Shown piece after piece: positions 49,609-60,493 of a DNA stretch of 64,000 nucleotides (its first letter is position 1; every line of letters begins with the position of its first letter). This stretch comes from Austropuccinia psidii (Eukaryota; Basidiomycota; Pucciniomycetes; Pucciniales; Sphaerophragmiaceae). The notes beneath the pieces are model-generated. The model made no database searches. It saw only the letters and a program-made list of their open reading frames with translations, and had not been told where the DNA came from. The DNA lies in contig JALGQZ010000003.1 of assembly GCA_023105745.1 (NCBI GenBank), positions 48,564,196 through 48,628,195 on the forward strand, read 5' to 3'. The position numbers and the translations under genes are program-made.

Positions 49609-52600
49609 TTGATGAAATACCCTTTGTTAAATCTAGTATTGATGTATAACTTGGCAAATTTTATGCAAAGTTAAATAAAATCATATTGGACATAATTGAA
49701 TTAAAAAGAAATGACAAAAAATATACTGAATGGTATGAATTAACAAATGCAAGATTTGATTCAATTACCAATGCTTGTAGCAGAATTGAGAGTGCATGTC
49801 AGATTCAGAATGATGAAATGGAAGATCTTTCTATTTTTAAAATGAATGATTAACTTAAGATTCTACAAGATCATGTCTTGAAGATAGTTGAAAATGCCAA
49901 TCAGTTTGCTACACATTTAGCAAAAAGTGACAGTGAAAGGCAGAAGTTAAAGAATGAAATCATTGCAAATGTAGAACAAATTCATAAGAGTTATGAACCA
50001 CATATGCCAAGACATTCTACACCTTTGACTGAAGAAAAACGTTCTGTTAAAGGAAGTTTTACCCCACTTCTAGGTGAAAATGTTGTCTCTGTCAAAGATA
50101 TTCCCAAATTAGAAGAATGCCCAACATTCTCTGGAGAAGGAGAATATAACCATATTGGGCTCATCCGGACTATTGATATGTTACAGGAAGACTTTAATAT
50201 ACCTGATGAAATCATAGTGGGGAAATTACACTCTCTGTTTACCAGGACTGCAAAGAAATGGTATCAAAAGATGAGGATGGATCATGGAAAACATGATTGG
50301 TCTTGGTGGAAATCTGAAGTGATTACCAAATGGGCCAACAATTCTTGGAGGTTTAAGATGGAAAATGCTTTTGAAAGTGCCATTTTTAACTCAGAGAAAG
50401 ATAAACCACTTACTTGGTTCTTCAAACAAAAAGACAGATTATCTGCTTTACACCCAGATATGTCTGACACTATGATTAATATGAAGATATTAAGAAATTG
50501 TGGGGGGGAACTGGAACATGCTATCAAAAGCAGATGTGTAGAACCCTGTTCAACAGAGGACTACATTAATGCAATGGAAGATATCATTACCAGAACAAGA
50601 ATTGGTAAAACTTGGACTAGAATGCCTATGGAATCCAAGATGATCCCAAAGATTCCCAGAGAGGATAAAAGACCAGAAAGACCTGTCTTGAAGTGTCATA
50701 AATGTGGAAGTACTTCACATTTAGCAAACACTTGCACCAAAAAGACAAAAATCAATGAATTTCAGGTCATTGAAGAAATTCAGTGTACTGAAGAGAAAAA
50801 AGAGTCTGATCAAGATTCTGCAGTCTCTGAAGATACACCAGTGGAGGACTATCCCATTGAAAACATTTCAGCCTTCTTTGAGGTCTTAGAAGTCCATACC
50901 CACTTGCCACAGTACAGTGAATATTTCTGCAACCTGATCAATATCCAAGATGCCAGAATGTGTAAAACAAAACCTGCTAGAGGGAAGGGTTACATTGCTG
51001 GGGCATCCTGTATCACATCAGTCTTGATGAGTGATATCAAAGCCAAAGTAAATTTGGATACAGGGGCATTTTGCACTTGTGTGGGCAAAGGTTATCTCCA
51101 AATTATACTTCCTGAATGGAAAAACCATCTATTACCAATAGAAGGTGTGCAATTTAGTAGTGCCAGTAACAATATGTACCCCTTGGGTATATTAGACACT
51201 AATCTTGTATTTCCACACCCAGTAGGAAGTGTAAGGAAGAAAACTGAGATTGTTGTAATGGATAATTACACATCTCAGCACATCATTCTTGGAACTGATT
51301 ACTTGAATATCTATGGTATTGACATAAATAACCATCAAGACAGATATTTCACAATTGGGGATAACAAGAGACAAAAATTTGCTTTTTCCAATATGCCAAA
51401 ACAAATATCTGTAGTATCTTCTGTCAAAGATACTTACAAAAATGAATTTGTGTCTAATCAACTTGTTTAAGCACAAATTAATCCATCATTGTCACCAAAA
51501 TGAGAAATGAACTTATTAATGTGTTATACACATACATAAATGCATTTGCCTCTGATAATGAACCATTAGGTGCTATAAGGGGACATGAAGTTGATATTAC
51601 TCTTAATATTGACAGGCCATATCCTCCAGTACTTAGAAGACCAGCTTATCCAGCCAGTACCAGAGCTAGAGAAGCCTCAGAAAAACATATCCAAGAGTTA
51701 ATCCAACTTGGTGTACTAAGAAAAGTAGGCCATAATGAGGAAGTTGAAGTGACAACACCTGTTATTATTGCATGGCATAATGACAAGTCAACAATGGTTG
51801 GAGATTTCAGAGCATTGAATACCTACACAGTTCCAGATAGGTATCCAATCCCTAGAATTCAAGAAACCTTGACTCAATTGTCTAAAGCCAAGTATATAAC
51901 ATCAATGGATGCATTGAAAGGTTTCCATCAGAATGTTTTGACACCTAAAGCTAAGAAATTACTTAGAATTATCACTCACTGTGGTATTTATGAGTATCTT
52001 AGAATGCCATTTGGCATTAAAAATGCTCCATCCCATTATCAAAGAATGATGAACACAATCTTCCCCACAGAATTATCTGAAGGATGGCTTATCATTTATA
52101 TTGATAATATTATCATATGTTCTGATTCTTGTTCCTTACACCTTGAAAGACTTGCAAGAGTACTTCACAAGGTTTCAGAAGTGAATATGAAAATTTCACT
52201 TAAGAAATGCAATTTTGGTTTTGAAGAACTCAAAGCATTAGGACATATTGTTTCTGGTTTAAGCTTGGGTATTGACAAGAACAAAGTAGCAGCAGAGGCA
52301 TCACTTGAAAGACTTTGCAATTCTAGCCAAGTCACTTTATAGAATCTGTGATCAACAGACTGTATTTGAGATGACACAGGAGAGAATTAAAGCTTATGAG
52401 AAGATAAGGAGAGCTCTTACAGAAGCACCCTTACTCCTCATGCCTGACTGGAATATTCCTTTTAAATTTTACATTGATGCATGTGGAGATGGATTAGGGG
52501 CAGCCCTACATCAAGTCCAAATTATTGATGACAAACCTACAGAAGGACCAGTTTGTTACATCTCAAGGCAAATCAAACCAACAGAAGCCAGATATGGTGC

Positions 52601-54482
52601 AAGCCAAATGGAGTGCTTATGCTTGGTATGGGCACTTGAGAAATTACACTATTATCTTGATGGCAGTGTTTTTGAAGTGATAACTGACTGTAATGCAGTA
52701 AAATCACTTCTTAACATGAAAACTCCCAACAGACACATGTTGAGATGGCAAATAGCCATTCAGGAATATAGAGGAAACATTACTATAGTCCACAAAGCAG
52801 GAAACATTTACAAGAATGCTGATGGACTTAGCAGGTGGGCATTAGCCAACACTCCTGATAACCCAGCTTATGTACCCTTGGAAGCTGAACCACAGATTCC
52901 AATTGAAGGGATTAATATAACTGATATTGGGACTGAATTCTTTGAAGAGGTCAGAAAATCTTATAAGCAAGACAAGAATTTCCATATCTTGACTTCTTTA
53001 TTAGATAAAGACTGCAAAGACACATCTTTGGTAAATGCACTAGATGAAGTTTGGAGAAATTCCTATTCTGAAGGGAGATTTCACTTGTTTGATGGGATTA
53101 TTTACCACAGAACCAAACATTCTTGTGTCATGACATTATGCAGCAGATTGCTTATCAATACAATTATTCATGAATGCCATGATAGCATCTACTCTGGACA
53201 CCTGTCAGAAGACAGAACCCTTGAAAAAGTAAGGAACTGTGCATGGTGGCCATCTTGGAGAAAAGAAACCATTGAATATTGCCACACCTGTGACAGATGC
53301 CAAAAAGAAAACAGGAGTACAGGCAAGAAATTTGGACTTATGATCCATATTCAAGAACCAAAATCCCCATGGGAAGTTGTTCACATGGATTGGGTCACAG
53401 CACTTCCTCCAAGTGGTGACAAAAGTTATAATGCTTGTTTAGTCATTGTAGACAGATATAGCAATACTCCCATATTCTTACCATGTCATAAAGATGACAC
53501 TGCTATGGAAACAGCTCTTCTTCTATGGAGTAGAGTTATTTCTCATACAGGATTATTTAAGAATATCATAAGTGACAGAGATCCCAAGTTCACATCTGCA
53601 CTTTGGACCAATCTTCATAGATTGTTTGGGACTAAGTTATCATTCTCTACAGCATATCACCCTCAGACAGATGGGCTAGCAGAGAGGATGATTCAAACTT
53701 TAGAAGACATGATCAGGAGATTTTGGGCTTATGGGTTAGAATTCAAAGACTCAGATGGCTTTACCCATGACTGGTGCACTCTGATACCTGCATTAGAATT
53801 GGAATACAAGAAATCAGTCCATTTTTCCACAGGACAAACTCCTGCTATGTTAGAAAAAGGATGGAATCCAAGACTCCCAGCAGACACACTGAGGAAAGAC
53901 TTGATTGACATTCATCCTACAGCTTCCAGCTTCAAGATAATGCTTGATAAAGTAAAACATCATGCAAAACAAAGTATGGATGATGCTTTTGATTATGCAA
54001 AACAGAAGTGGGACAAGAGTCATAAAGTACCAGACTTCAAAGGAGGGGACTTAGTTCTAGTTTCAACCTTGAATCTTAATAATATCAAAGGCCCAAAGAA
54101 ACTTAAATATTCTTATGAAGGACCTTTTGTTATTGTTGCCTTACATGGAACCAATGCAGTTCAAGTGGAATTGAGTGGTGAATTGGAAAATAAACACCCC
54201 ACTTTTCCAGTCAGCTTGATAAAACCTTATCAACCAGCTGATAAAGAATTGTTTCCTCTAAGGAACCCAACTCCTTTGACTGTCCAACCAGTGGAACAGA
54301 ATGAAGAAAAAAAGATAAATAAAGTCATTAAAGAAAGGAGACCTAGGGGTAGAAATCAGAGAGAATATCTTGTCAGATATAGAAATCCAGTACATGAAGA
54401 TGAATGGCTGGCAGAATCAGATATACCTGACTCAGATAAACTCTTGAGAAGATTTAGACATGGAAGAAGGCCACAAGCCTGA
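49609..54482 (+). pseudogene. Element D gag-pol
   Basis: The frame enters at -1 relative to ORF1. Stops occur near 49649 and 49852. Then 49878-51470 is open: Gag capsid (FSGEGEYNHIGL), CCHC knuckle CHKCGSTSHLANTC (~50695-50740), protease DTGAFCTCVG (~51057). A TAA at 51468-51470, where the other copies have a sense codon, and a one-base loss near 51497 precede reverse transcriptase. There the motif reads YIDN (AAT at 52106-52108) in place of YIDD. Near 52295 about 70 bp encoding ~23 residues ([10 protein letters not shown] region) are deleted, with a frame change. RNase H, integrase (HHCC, D, D and intact DGLAERM) and chromodomain follow unbroken to 54482. The RT changes alone should abolish cDNA synthesis. 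Confidence 0.92.
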
Positions 54483-54626
54483 ATATGTCTATGAATGTTC
54501 TTCAAATTACTTTATCTGAGTAATGTAAAGAGGTTGGACAGTGCACATTAACCCCCCTTTGGAGCTTTTTACTATTTCTATCATTGATAAAATTGTAGTA
54601 CAATTTTATTTTTAGGTGGGAGGGAA

Positions 54627-56518
54627 TGTGAGCCTTCAGGTATATTTTACATACCCAAATAGGCCACAATTATCTTAAAAAGAAATTTTGAATTATGCAT
54701 AACTCATAAGTCATGCATATATCTGAAATTCATCATTTTTGATTTCAGAAAAGATGAATAACTTTTTATTGAGTAAGTAAATCCATGGATTCAAGGCCAG
54801 ATTTGGATTCTACACTAAAATTCACCTAGGGTAGCTCCATAGAGTGAATAAGCTCAAATTAACTCTTTGAGGTGGTAAAATGGAAAATACCTCAATACCA
54901 CATAAAAGATCCGTGAAAATTTTTGTTTTTCTTAGTTTCATGCCAAAATAATGGGAAAGTGGGAAATCCCATGTTACATATACACTAAGAATAGTTTTAT
55001 GCCTGTTTAGAGCACTTAATATCATGGTATTCTTACATGGACCTTTGGCACACCCATAGTGGATATCTCACTTTCAGCTTAAATTACTATTTTGACGTGA
55101 AAAATAGGCAAGGGGGACAAAAGACATCAAAGAGAGCCAGGGTACCCAACTTCTGAGGCCTCAGAGGCATGGACAGCTCCAAAGCTTGGATCCATGGCTG
55201 ATCTTGGCCTAATTGGTAAACCAAAACCTTTTGGGAACTTGGTTACCATGTTACAACTACAGTAAATCATAAGAAAATAGCAAATAACCTGCTATTTTGA
55301 CGTGCCAAGGAGGTAAAGAGCTACTTAGACTCCTGTGACCATGTCAATTCTTAATTACTTTCCATGGATAAACCCCAAAAGAGTAATTAAAACCCTTTTT
55401 GGACTTGTATCCATTGATTTACCTCATAGCAACCAGTGAAACACTGATATTTGCAATTCTACGTAGAAATGAGGTAAAAGCTTCAAAAATTCATTAAAAA
55501 TACAATTCTTAATGAATCTTTCTGAAACTTTCAGGACTAATGGAGAACTGTATTATCTATGGTACAACCAAAAATAATTACAGTTTTACTAGTAAAATTA
55601 AAAGTTTCACTTACAGTCCATTTTTGACTATTCTATGTGAAACACTGAATCTTCAAAAATTCACAGTAATTACATCCTGTGATGAAATCGGAAATAACAT
55701 TGATAACTTTGAGAAATCAATGATTATTTTGGAATAAAAGAAGATTTACAGATTTTACTCCTTTTATTCTTAACCACATTGGGGTTGGTAGTCACGTAAA
55801 AGCATCAATTAAGTAATTATGATAATCTTATGTAACAACAGATGATGCAATCAATAATCCAAAAAGGTTTATTGTTTTCTCACTCACTTGTTTTTCAGTT
55901 TGCTCCATGGCACGCCTCTGTGAGCTGTTGTTGACTTAAAAGAAGCCTCTTCTTGCTGTTTTTCCACATCATCATCTTATTATCATTTAAATCATTATTA
56001 CCAACAAGTAAGTATTAGTTACAGCTATTATTAAGTGTTTTAAATCTTTCAGAATCAATCAGAAGGATGTGAAATTATAGAATCCAACTATATATTGTTG
56101 TAATACTGTTATAAATCCATTTTGATCCTTAAAATCCACAATTTTATGTCAAATCTCTCTATCTTATCTTTCAAATAAGCTCTTTGGAATATTAGTGAGT
56201 GATTTATCTTTAATTCTTAAATTTTTTCTTCAAGAATTATCATTATAATTATTCTTGCAAAAGATAATTATATATTAAAATAATTTTATTATTTTAATAA
56301 AAGAAGTTTTATTATTAAAATCTTCTTGTAATTGATTCTAGTAGACAATTACTTGCACACTGTTAAAATCACTAGTAGTGCTTAACACGTGAAAGAAATA
56401 ATTCTTTAATTATTTAATTGTGGTTATAATAATATTTTATTATTATATTTCATAAGAACAGACACAGTACTGTTGATTAATAGTGATATTATCATCAATT
56501 TCATAGTCACATCTTACA
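54627..56518 (+). repeat. 3' LTR of element D
   Basis: TGTGAGCCTTCAGG through CATCTTACA, preceded by the purine tract TAGGTGGGAGGGAA and followed by GGACC. Open frames inside it (for example 55540-55737) are shadows that also occur in the 5' LTR. Bases 54483-54626 are 3' untranslated. Confidence 0.95.
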
Positions 56519-56538
56519 GGACCAACAAATGAAATGAT

Positions 56539-58446
56539 CTAGATACTAGAATTCAGAGGCCAATGTGCAGATTTATCACAACTTTCAGGATTAAACATCA
56601 TTCTCAATGCATTCTCAATCTCCTTGGAACTCAGCCCATCTCTTCACAGGTATTTAATTGCTGCCAACCTCTCAGCCCTAACTTCCTTCCCTATTTCATG
56701 TTTCATCCGCCTATTGTTTTGGTCTAATTATTGCTGTTTTAAATCAAACTCCATTCTTGTCCTTTTTGATGTCTCTTCCAATTCAAGTCTTTCCTGATCA
56801 GCCCCATCTTCAGCTTCTTTGTTAGGTTGCTTGTTGTTTGCCCACTTGATTTCCAATTCTGCCCGTTCAAATTCCAACTGGACATTATGTAGCTCTTCTG
56901 CTTGTTTATCTTTTTTTTTCTCAAGTCTAAATTTTTCCTGTTCCAAATCTCTCTGATAATTAAGTTCTATCATACATACCTCCCTATCTTCCTTGAGTTC
57001 CAATAGCTGGTGGTCATTTGAAATTTTGTCATGGTCATAATTAAATTGAAGATTGTTGCGCAATTTCTGCAGCATTTAATTATCCTGAGTACTCCAAACA
57101 TTGAACTGAACTGCTTGGAGACCAATTTATCAGTTAAAGCTGGCTGTTGGCCTGCTGATTTGTGTCCCTTTCCTTTGGTTTCTTTCATTGCCTTGGGTGA
57201 CATTTTAGAACTCAAATCATGAGTTTTCAGCTCCACAAATCATGGGCCTGATGAAGCATTGGAATCATCAGAACAACTTGTTCCTTGTCCCTTTGCTGTT
57301 TGTCATTATGCATGTAGTCATTTTGGCAACTAATGTGATCCTAATCCTCTATTTTGGTTTGTGGAGGTGAATTAGAAAATTTTTCCATGTTCTTATCAGA
57401 ATTTACCTCATCATTTTCATCAGAATCCTCACCAACCTCAGTATTTGTTGTTGTATCCAAAACATTGAATCCCACCACATTCTGTTTATTTCCAAAGATA
57501 GCTTGCATATGGTCATAACAAGGACAATGGTGTTCTATTTCTTCCTTTAGAGTTTGAGTGTCACCCTCATTGAGTCCAGACCCCGTTTGTTGCAAAAATT
57601 GGCTTGTTTCCACAAACTTGCATTTATATATGCGCCACCGCTGCTGAAGATTCCTTCCACTCAATTGCAACATACCATTGTGATGATGAACATTCAGATA
57701 CAATGCAAAGCATTTGAAAGCTTGTGCACAAGTATGCTTCTTCTTGCTGTCACCAAACAGATCTAAGTACAACAAAGTATAAAAGATCAGGCATGTACTG
57801 CTACTGGACTCAAAGAAATCTTACCATGATAGTTTGCCTTGTTCTCCAAATAGGTACAAATGTTTTCAAAATCCATTTGCACAAAAGGAGGATTGTGGTC
57901 ATTCTTTGCTTTTCCATGAGATTCTTCACTAAGTTGACCTTTTCGCTTCCTAAGCATATCCTCTTCCAATTCCTTTTTGGTACGTTGCATTCTTCTTTGC
58001 TTGGGCTTGAGTACCTGATCCAGACAACGTTTTTGAGGTGAAGTCCCTAAATCCCCTTCACAGAAACCATTGTCTTGGCTTGGCCCAGACCGGGTAGCCA
58101 CCATAGCCTCTTCTGCTGGTTCTGATGGATGAGATTGGAGGTGGATGTATGGTTGGTGAATATGACTAGGAGCTCGATTGGTTCCTTCACCAGCACTCAT
58201 AGACGAGATCAACCATGAGCGTTGATCAGTTCCTGCATCGTTGGGATTATCAATTGTTTCTATTTGTCCTTTTTTGGCTGGTTCTTGTGACATACTGTGT
58301 GGCTGGTTATATCGAGCTTCATTCATAAATATCGATTGCTCTGCAATGGATTCAGATGCAATTGGCCGTGGGTGGACTGGATTTTCATTCAGGATACCAA
58401 ATCCTGGTCTTGAAAAAGGCGAAATGAAGGATGAGCCTCTTGACAT
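56539..58446 (-). pseudogene. Harbinger partner protein: Myb/SANT-like domain plus coiled coil
   Basis: Myb-like partners of Harbinger transposases bind the transposon ends and help bring the transposase to them; this gene fits that role. Exon 1 (58446-57825) starts MSRGSSFISP, is Ser/Pro-rich and ends in FENICTYLENKANYH. Intron 57763-57824 (GTAAGA...TTAG) joins in phase to DLFGDSKKKHT and a SANT-like domain (QAFKCFALYLN, LQQRWRIYKCKF, CPCYDHMQAIFG), to a stop at 57341. Further left, in other frames, are KGKGHKSAG and a long Lys/Glu/Leu coiled coil (57075-56728), then KHEIGKEVRAERLAA and GLSSKEIENAL, ending TAG 56539. Breaks: a stop at 57341, a frame change near 57065, TAA 56730-56728 and a TGA near 56650. 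This domain order is that of an intact family member, so one gene with several lesions is likeliest. Confidence 0.75.
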
Positions 58447-58659
58447 GTTGGTTTAGAATAACGTACGCTACTACGATGTGTCTTGCTATTTGTGAGATGC
58501 TGAAGGTTACTATGATGGGTCTTGCTCGAGGTAAGATGCCGAAGGTCGCCAGCCGCGGAATTTCTGAGGTATGTGGATGATCGCATAACATGACTTGACC
58601 TGATATGGTCTGAGGGCAGATACTCGACCGTTTTGGTGAGTTGATCGGGGCTGGAGGTC

Positions 58660-58810
58660 CATCGGGAGGCGTCTGTGCGAGGCATGAACAGCTCATGAGC
58701 TTGCCAGGAGCTATCGTTTTTGATGGCTCATGGAGTGGTTCATGAGTTTTAAATTTTGTGATCGAACCCATGAGCATGAGCAGACTTTTACATGAGCATA
58801 AGCGTGCAAG
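58660..58810. repeat. Subterminal CATGAGC cluster of the Harbinger element
   Basis: Six exact CATGAGC/GCTCATG words (58691-58700 overlapping pair, 58715-58721, 58768-58780 tandem pair, 58791-58797) and one CATGAGT within ~110 bp, just inside the right end. Two more lie near the left end. Such clustered words are typical transposase or Myb-protein binding sites; binding here is inferred. Confidence 0.6.
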
Positions 58811-58816
58811 AAGGTC

Positions 58817-58833
58817 CACCTTGAACTCCCCTA
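58817..58833 (-). repeat. Right terminal inverted repeat of the Harbinger element
   Basis: CACCTTGAACTCCCCTA is the inverted counterpart of 32027-32043 with three mismatches in the core 16 bases. Confidence 0.55.
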
Positions 58834-59627
58834 ATGTATGTGATAAACAACAACTAATAAGCATCTTTCAACAATCATCTCTCCTTTGAAGGAGATTCAT
58901 TTTACTGCCGTGGCAATAAGTTATCTCTTAATGCCGCGCCGTGTGAAGTTATCATTCAATACTCTCTTGGCTGCTCACAGACTGGGAGAGAGCACCACAC
59001 TCTTTCACATACATGGCAGAGGCTGTAATCAAGATTTCTCCCTTGTAATTTGAATCATTTTTACTATTCTCTACCATGGTAGTGTCATTTCAAGCATAGT
59101 GTCCTGGGGAGAAAATATCAAAACGAATTTCAAGGACTATTTTTGACTATGAACTGGCGCTGAATGTTTTTGGGAGTGCACAACTATTGTAATTTGACAT
59201 CAAAGTTATTTAATGTTCGCCATGGACTACTTTTATTTTTCCAAAATATTGTTTCGTACCGTTATAAAACCACACACGTCTCATTGAGTGTGAAGCCAAT
59301 TGAAGGGTTTTTGCCAATGTGTTTCAAAATGTTTAGAGATTTTACGCATTACCCATCCGTTTGCAGCCCTTGCATACTGTAAATATAATTTAGTTTGAGG
59401 GTAGTTATATCAAAACTTATTTGTTTATAGTCCACGGAACCAAAAAAGAAAGTATCGCTTACTTGGGCGCACTTCATTGTTCTTTGGGGGACAAGTAAAT
59501 GGGGTATTATCACGTGCCACTATAGCTAAACAGTAAAATGCTATCATCAGCATCGCCAACATTCTACTCTTGAGACACATTTTTCACAGCTTACAAATTG
59601 TATTATCAGCATTCACCCTGTAGCTTT
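58834..59627. other. Probable host intergenic DNA
   Basis: About 0.8 kb with more balanced base composition and more CpG than the LTR regions. No open frame with a recognisable domain and no repeat match elsewhere in the window was seen. It lies downstream of the secreted-protein gene. Confidence 0.5.
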
Positions 59628-60074
59628 TTACCGCAATATGCCAAGGATACCGTGTCGTATTTTTGTAAAAGCAGTCGGAAAAAAACATATATTTATAGGC
59701 GGCTTTAATTCGTTCAGGGAATAAGTTTTGTGCTCAGAAATTGAGACATTTTTCTGATCAGGAAACACACGCGTTGCTGTGGCAAAAGAGCAATTGTCGG
59801 CGATGCAATGAAACACGCTTTTGCCGGTGTTGCACTCTGGACAAGATAAAGAAAGTTAGCTAAAGCAATTGACGTTTTGGCGATCCCAGCAGAAATTACA
59901 GGATAACTTACCAATTTTCTCTGTACTGTTGACCACGGGCGCATATCCCTTCCAACAGGGAACGTTGTTCGCCCCGCCGTGTTGAGGCCTAATAGACGGC
60001 CCTAGTGAAGAAAAGACGAGGCTGGGGCTCGATATGATTACAAATGCAGGAAAAGCAATTTTTCTCAAAAACAT
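59628..60074 (-). CDS. Small secreted cysteine-containing protein (candidate effector-like host gene)
   Basis: Two exons: 60074-59912 and 59836-59628, separated by a 75 bp intron (GTAAGT...TTGTCCAG). They join in phase to 123 codons plus stop. The N-terminus is a convincing signal peptide: MFLRK then a hydrophobic run (IAFPAFVIISSPSLVF). The mature part has five cysteines (VPCWKG, IECNTG, FHCIADNC, NICFF) and no recognised domain. The start is the first ATG of this frame before the hydrophobic run; another ATG at 60155 would bury the signal. Near the end a seven-T run (59673-59679) precedes the last ~15 residues. With one T fewer, the frame would end in a different, cysteine-bearing tail (AYCGKK). 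Secretion is inferred, and whether it acts in a plant host cannot be told from sequence. It is the only gene here that does not look transposon-derived. Confidence 0.6.
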
Positions 60075-60385
60075 GTTTTGCAGGAGTAGTCGTGAGTTGA
60101 GGAGGGGCTGGATAGGCCAGGCTATTTGGGGTGTTTCCCCTCCGGAAGTTGCCAATGCTTCTGAGCGAATAGCGGTACTCTATGGAAGAATTCCTTCTAC
60201 ACCATACGTATGCATTCACTGTATGCCGTCCTCTCCAGTCGGCTTTTAGTTCATCCATGAACGCCCAAACGGCGTGATCAGTAAATTCCGCGGTTCTTAA
60301 CCGTACTGTACAGTACAGCACCTTCTTTTTTTTTCTTCTGGCTGAATTTGGGCCTATGTGTTCCGCACCTTGAAAAAGACTTGTA

Positions 60386-60413
60386 CAGTGCCCTGACAAA
60401 TGTAGGGAAACAC
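60386..60413 (+). repeat. Left TIR of the Tc1 element
   Basis: CAGTGCCCTGACAAATG... with partner at 62095-62122 (reverse complement CAGTGACCTGACAGAAG...). Preceded by TA. Confidence 0.8.
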
Positions 60414-60421
60414 TGTATTAC

Positions 60422-60478
60422 AAAAAAACCATGCCTGTACAATACAGCTCAACTGTATTGTACAGGCATGGTTTTTTT
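60422..60478. repeat. Perfect 26 bp hairpin just inside the Tc1 left end
   Basis: Arm 60422-60447 (A7 CCATGCCTGTACAATACAG) and its exact reverse complement 60453-60478 flank the 5 bp loop CTCAA. The arm contains TACAATACAG, similar to Tc1-type end sequences, so it may be a tiny foldback element inserted in the transposon or a structured end. Confidence 0.9.
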
Positions 60479-60493
60479 TTGGCTTACTCGCAT

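Larger units (their letters stand above)
33917..56518 (+). mobile_element. Chromovirus D, host to element E
   Basis: A complete Ty3-type element with perfect target duplication GGACC at 33912-33916 and 56519-56523. Without E it is about 11.6 kb. The LTR pair (1900 and 1892 bp) differs by scattered substitutions and small indels, so it is older than B. It lies between the two genes of the Harbinger element. Its coding region has a nonsense codon, a frameshift, a deletion in reverse transcriptase and a changed RT catalytic motif. Confidence 0.95.
32027..58833. mobile_element. PIF/Harbinger transposon split by chromovirus D
   Basis: The two halves, 32027-33916 and 56519-58833, rejoin cleanly at GGACC when D is removed, giving about 4.2 kb. 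The ends face each other as imperfect inverted repeats (AGGGTGGTTCAAGGTG and AGGGGAGTTCAAGGTG, 13 of 16). Copies of CATGAGC/GCTCATG lie near both ends. A DDE transposase (+) and a Myb-like protein (-) converge towards the middle, the usual two-gene make-up of the superfamily. The 3 bp target duplication is not clear (TAA is near both ends but at different offsets). Confidence 0.7.
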
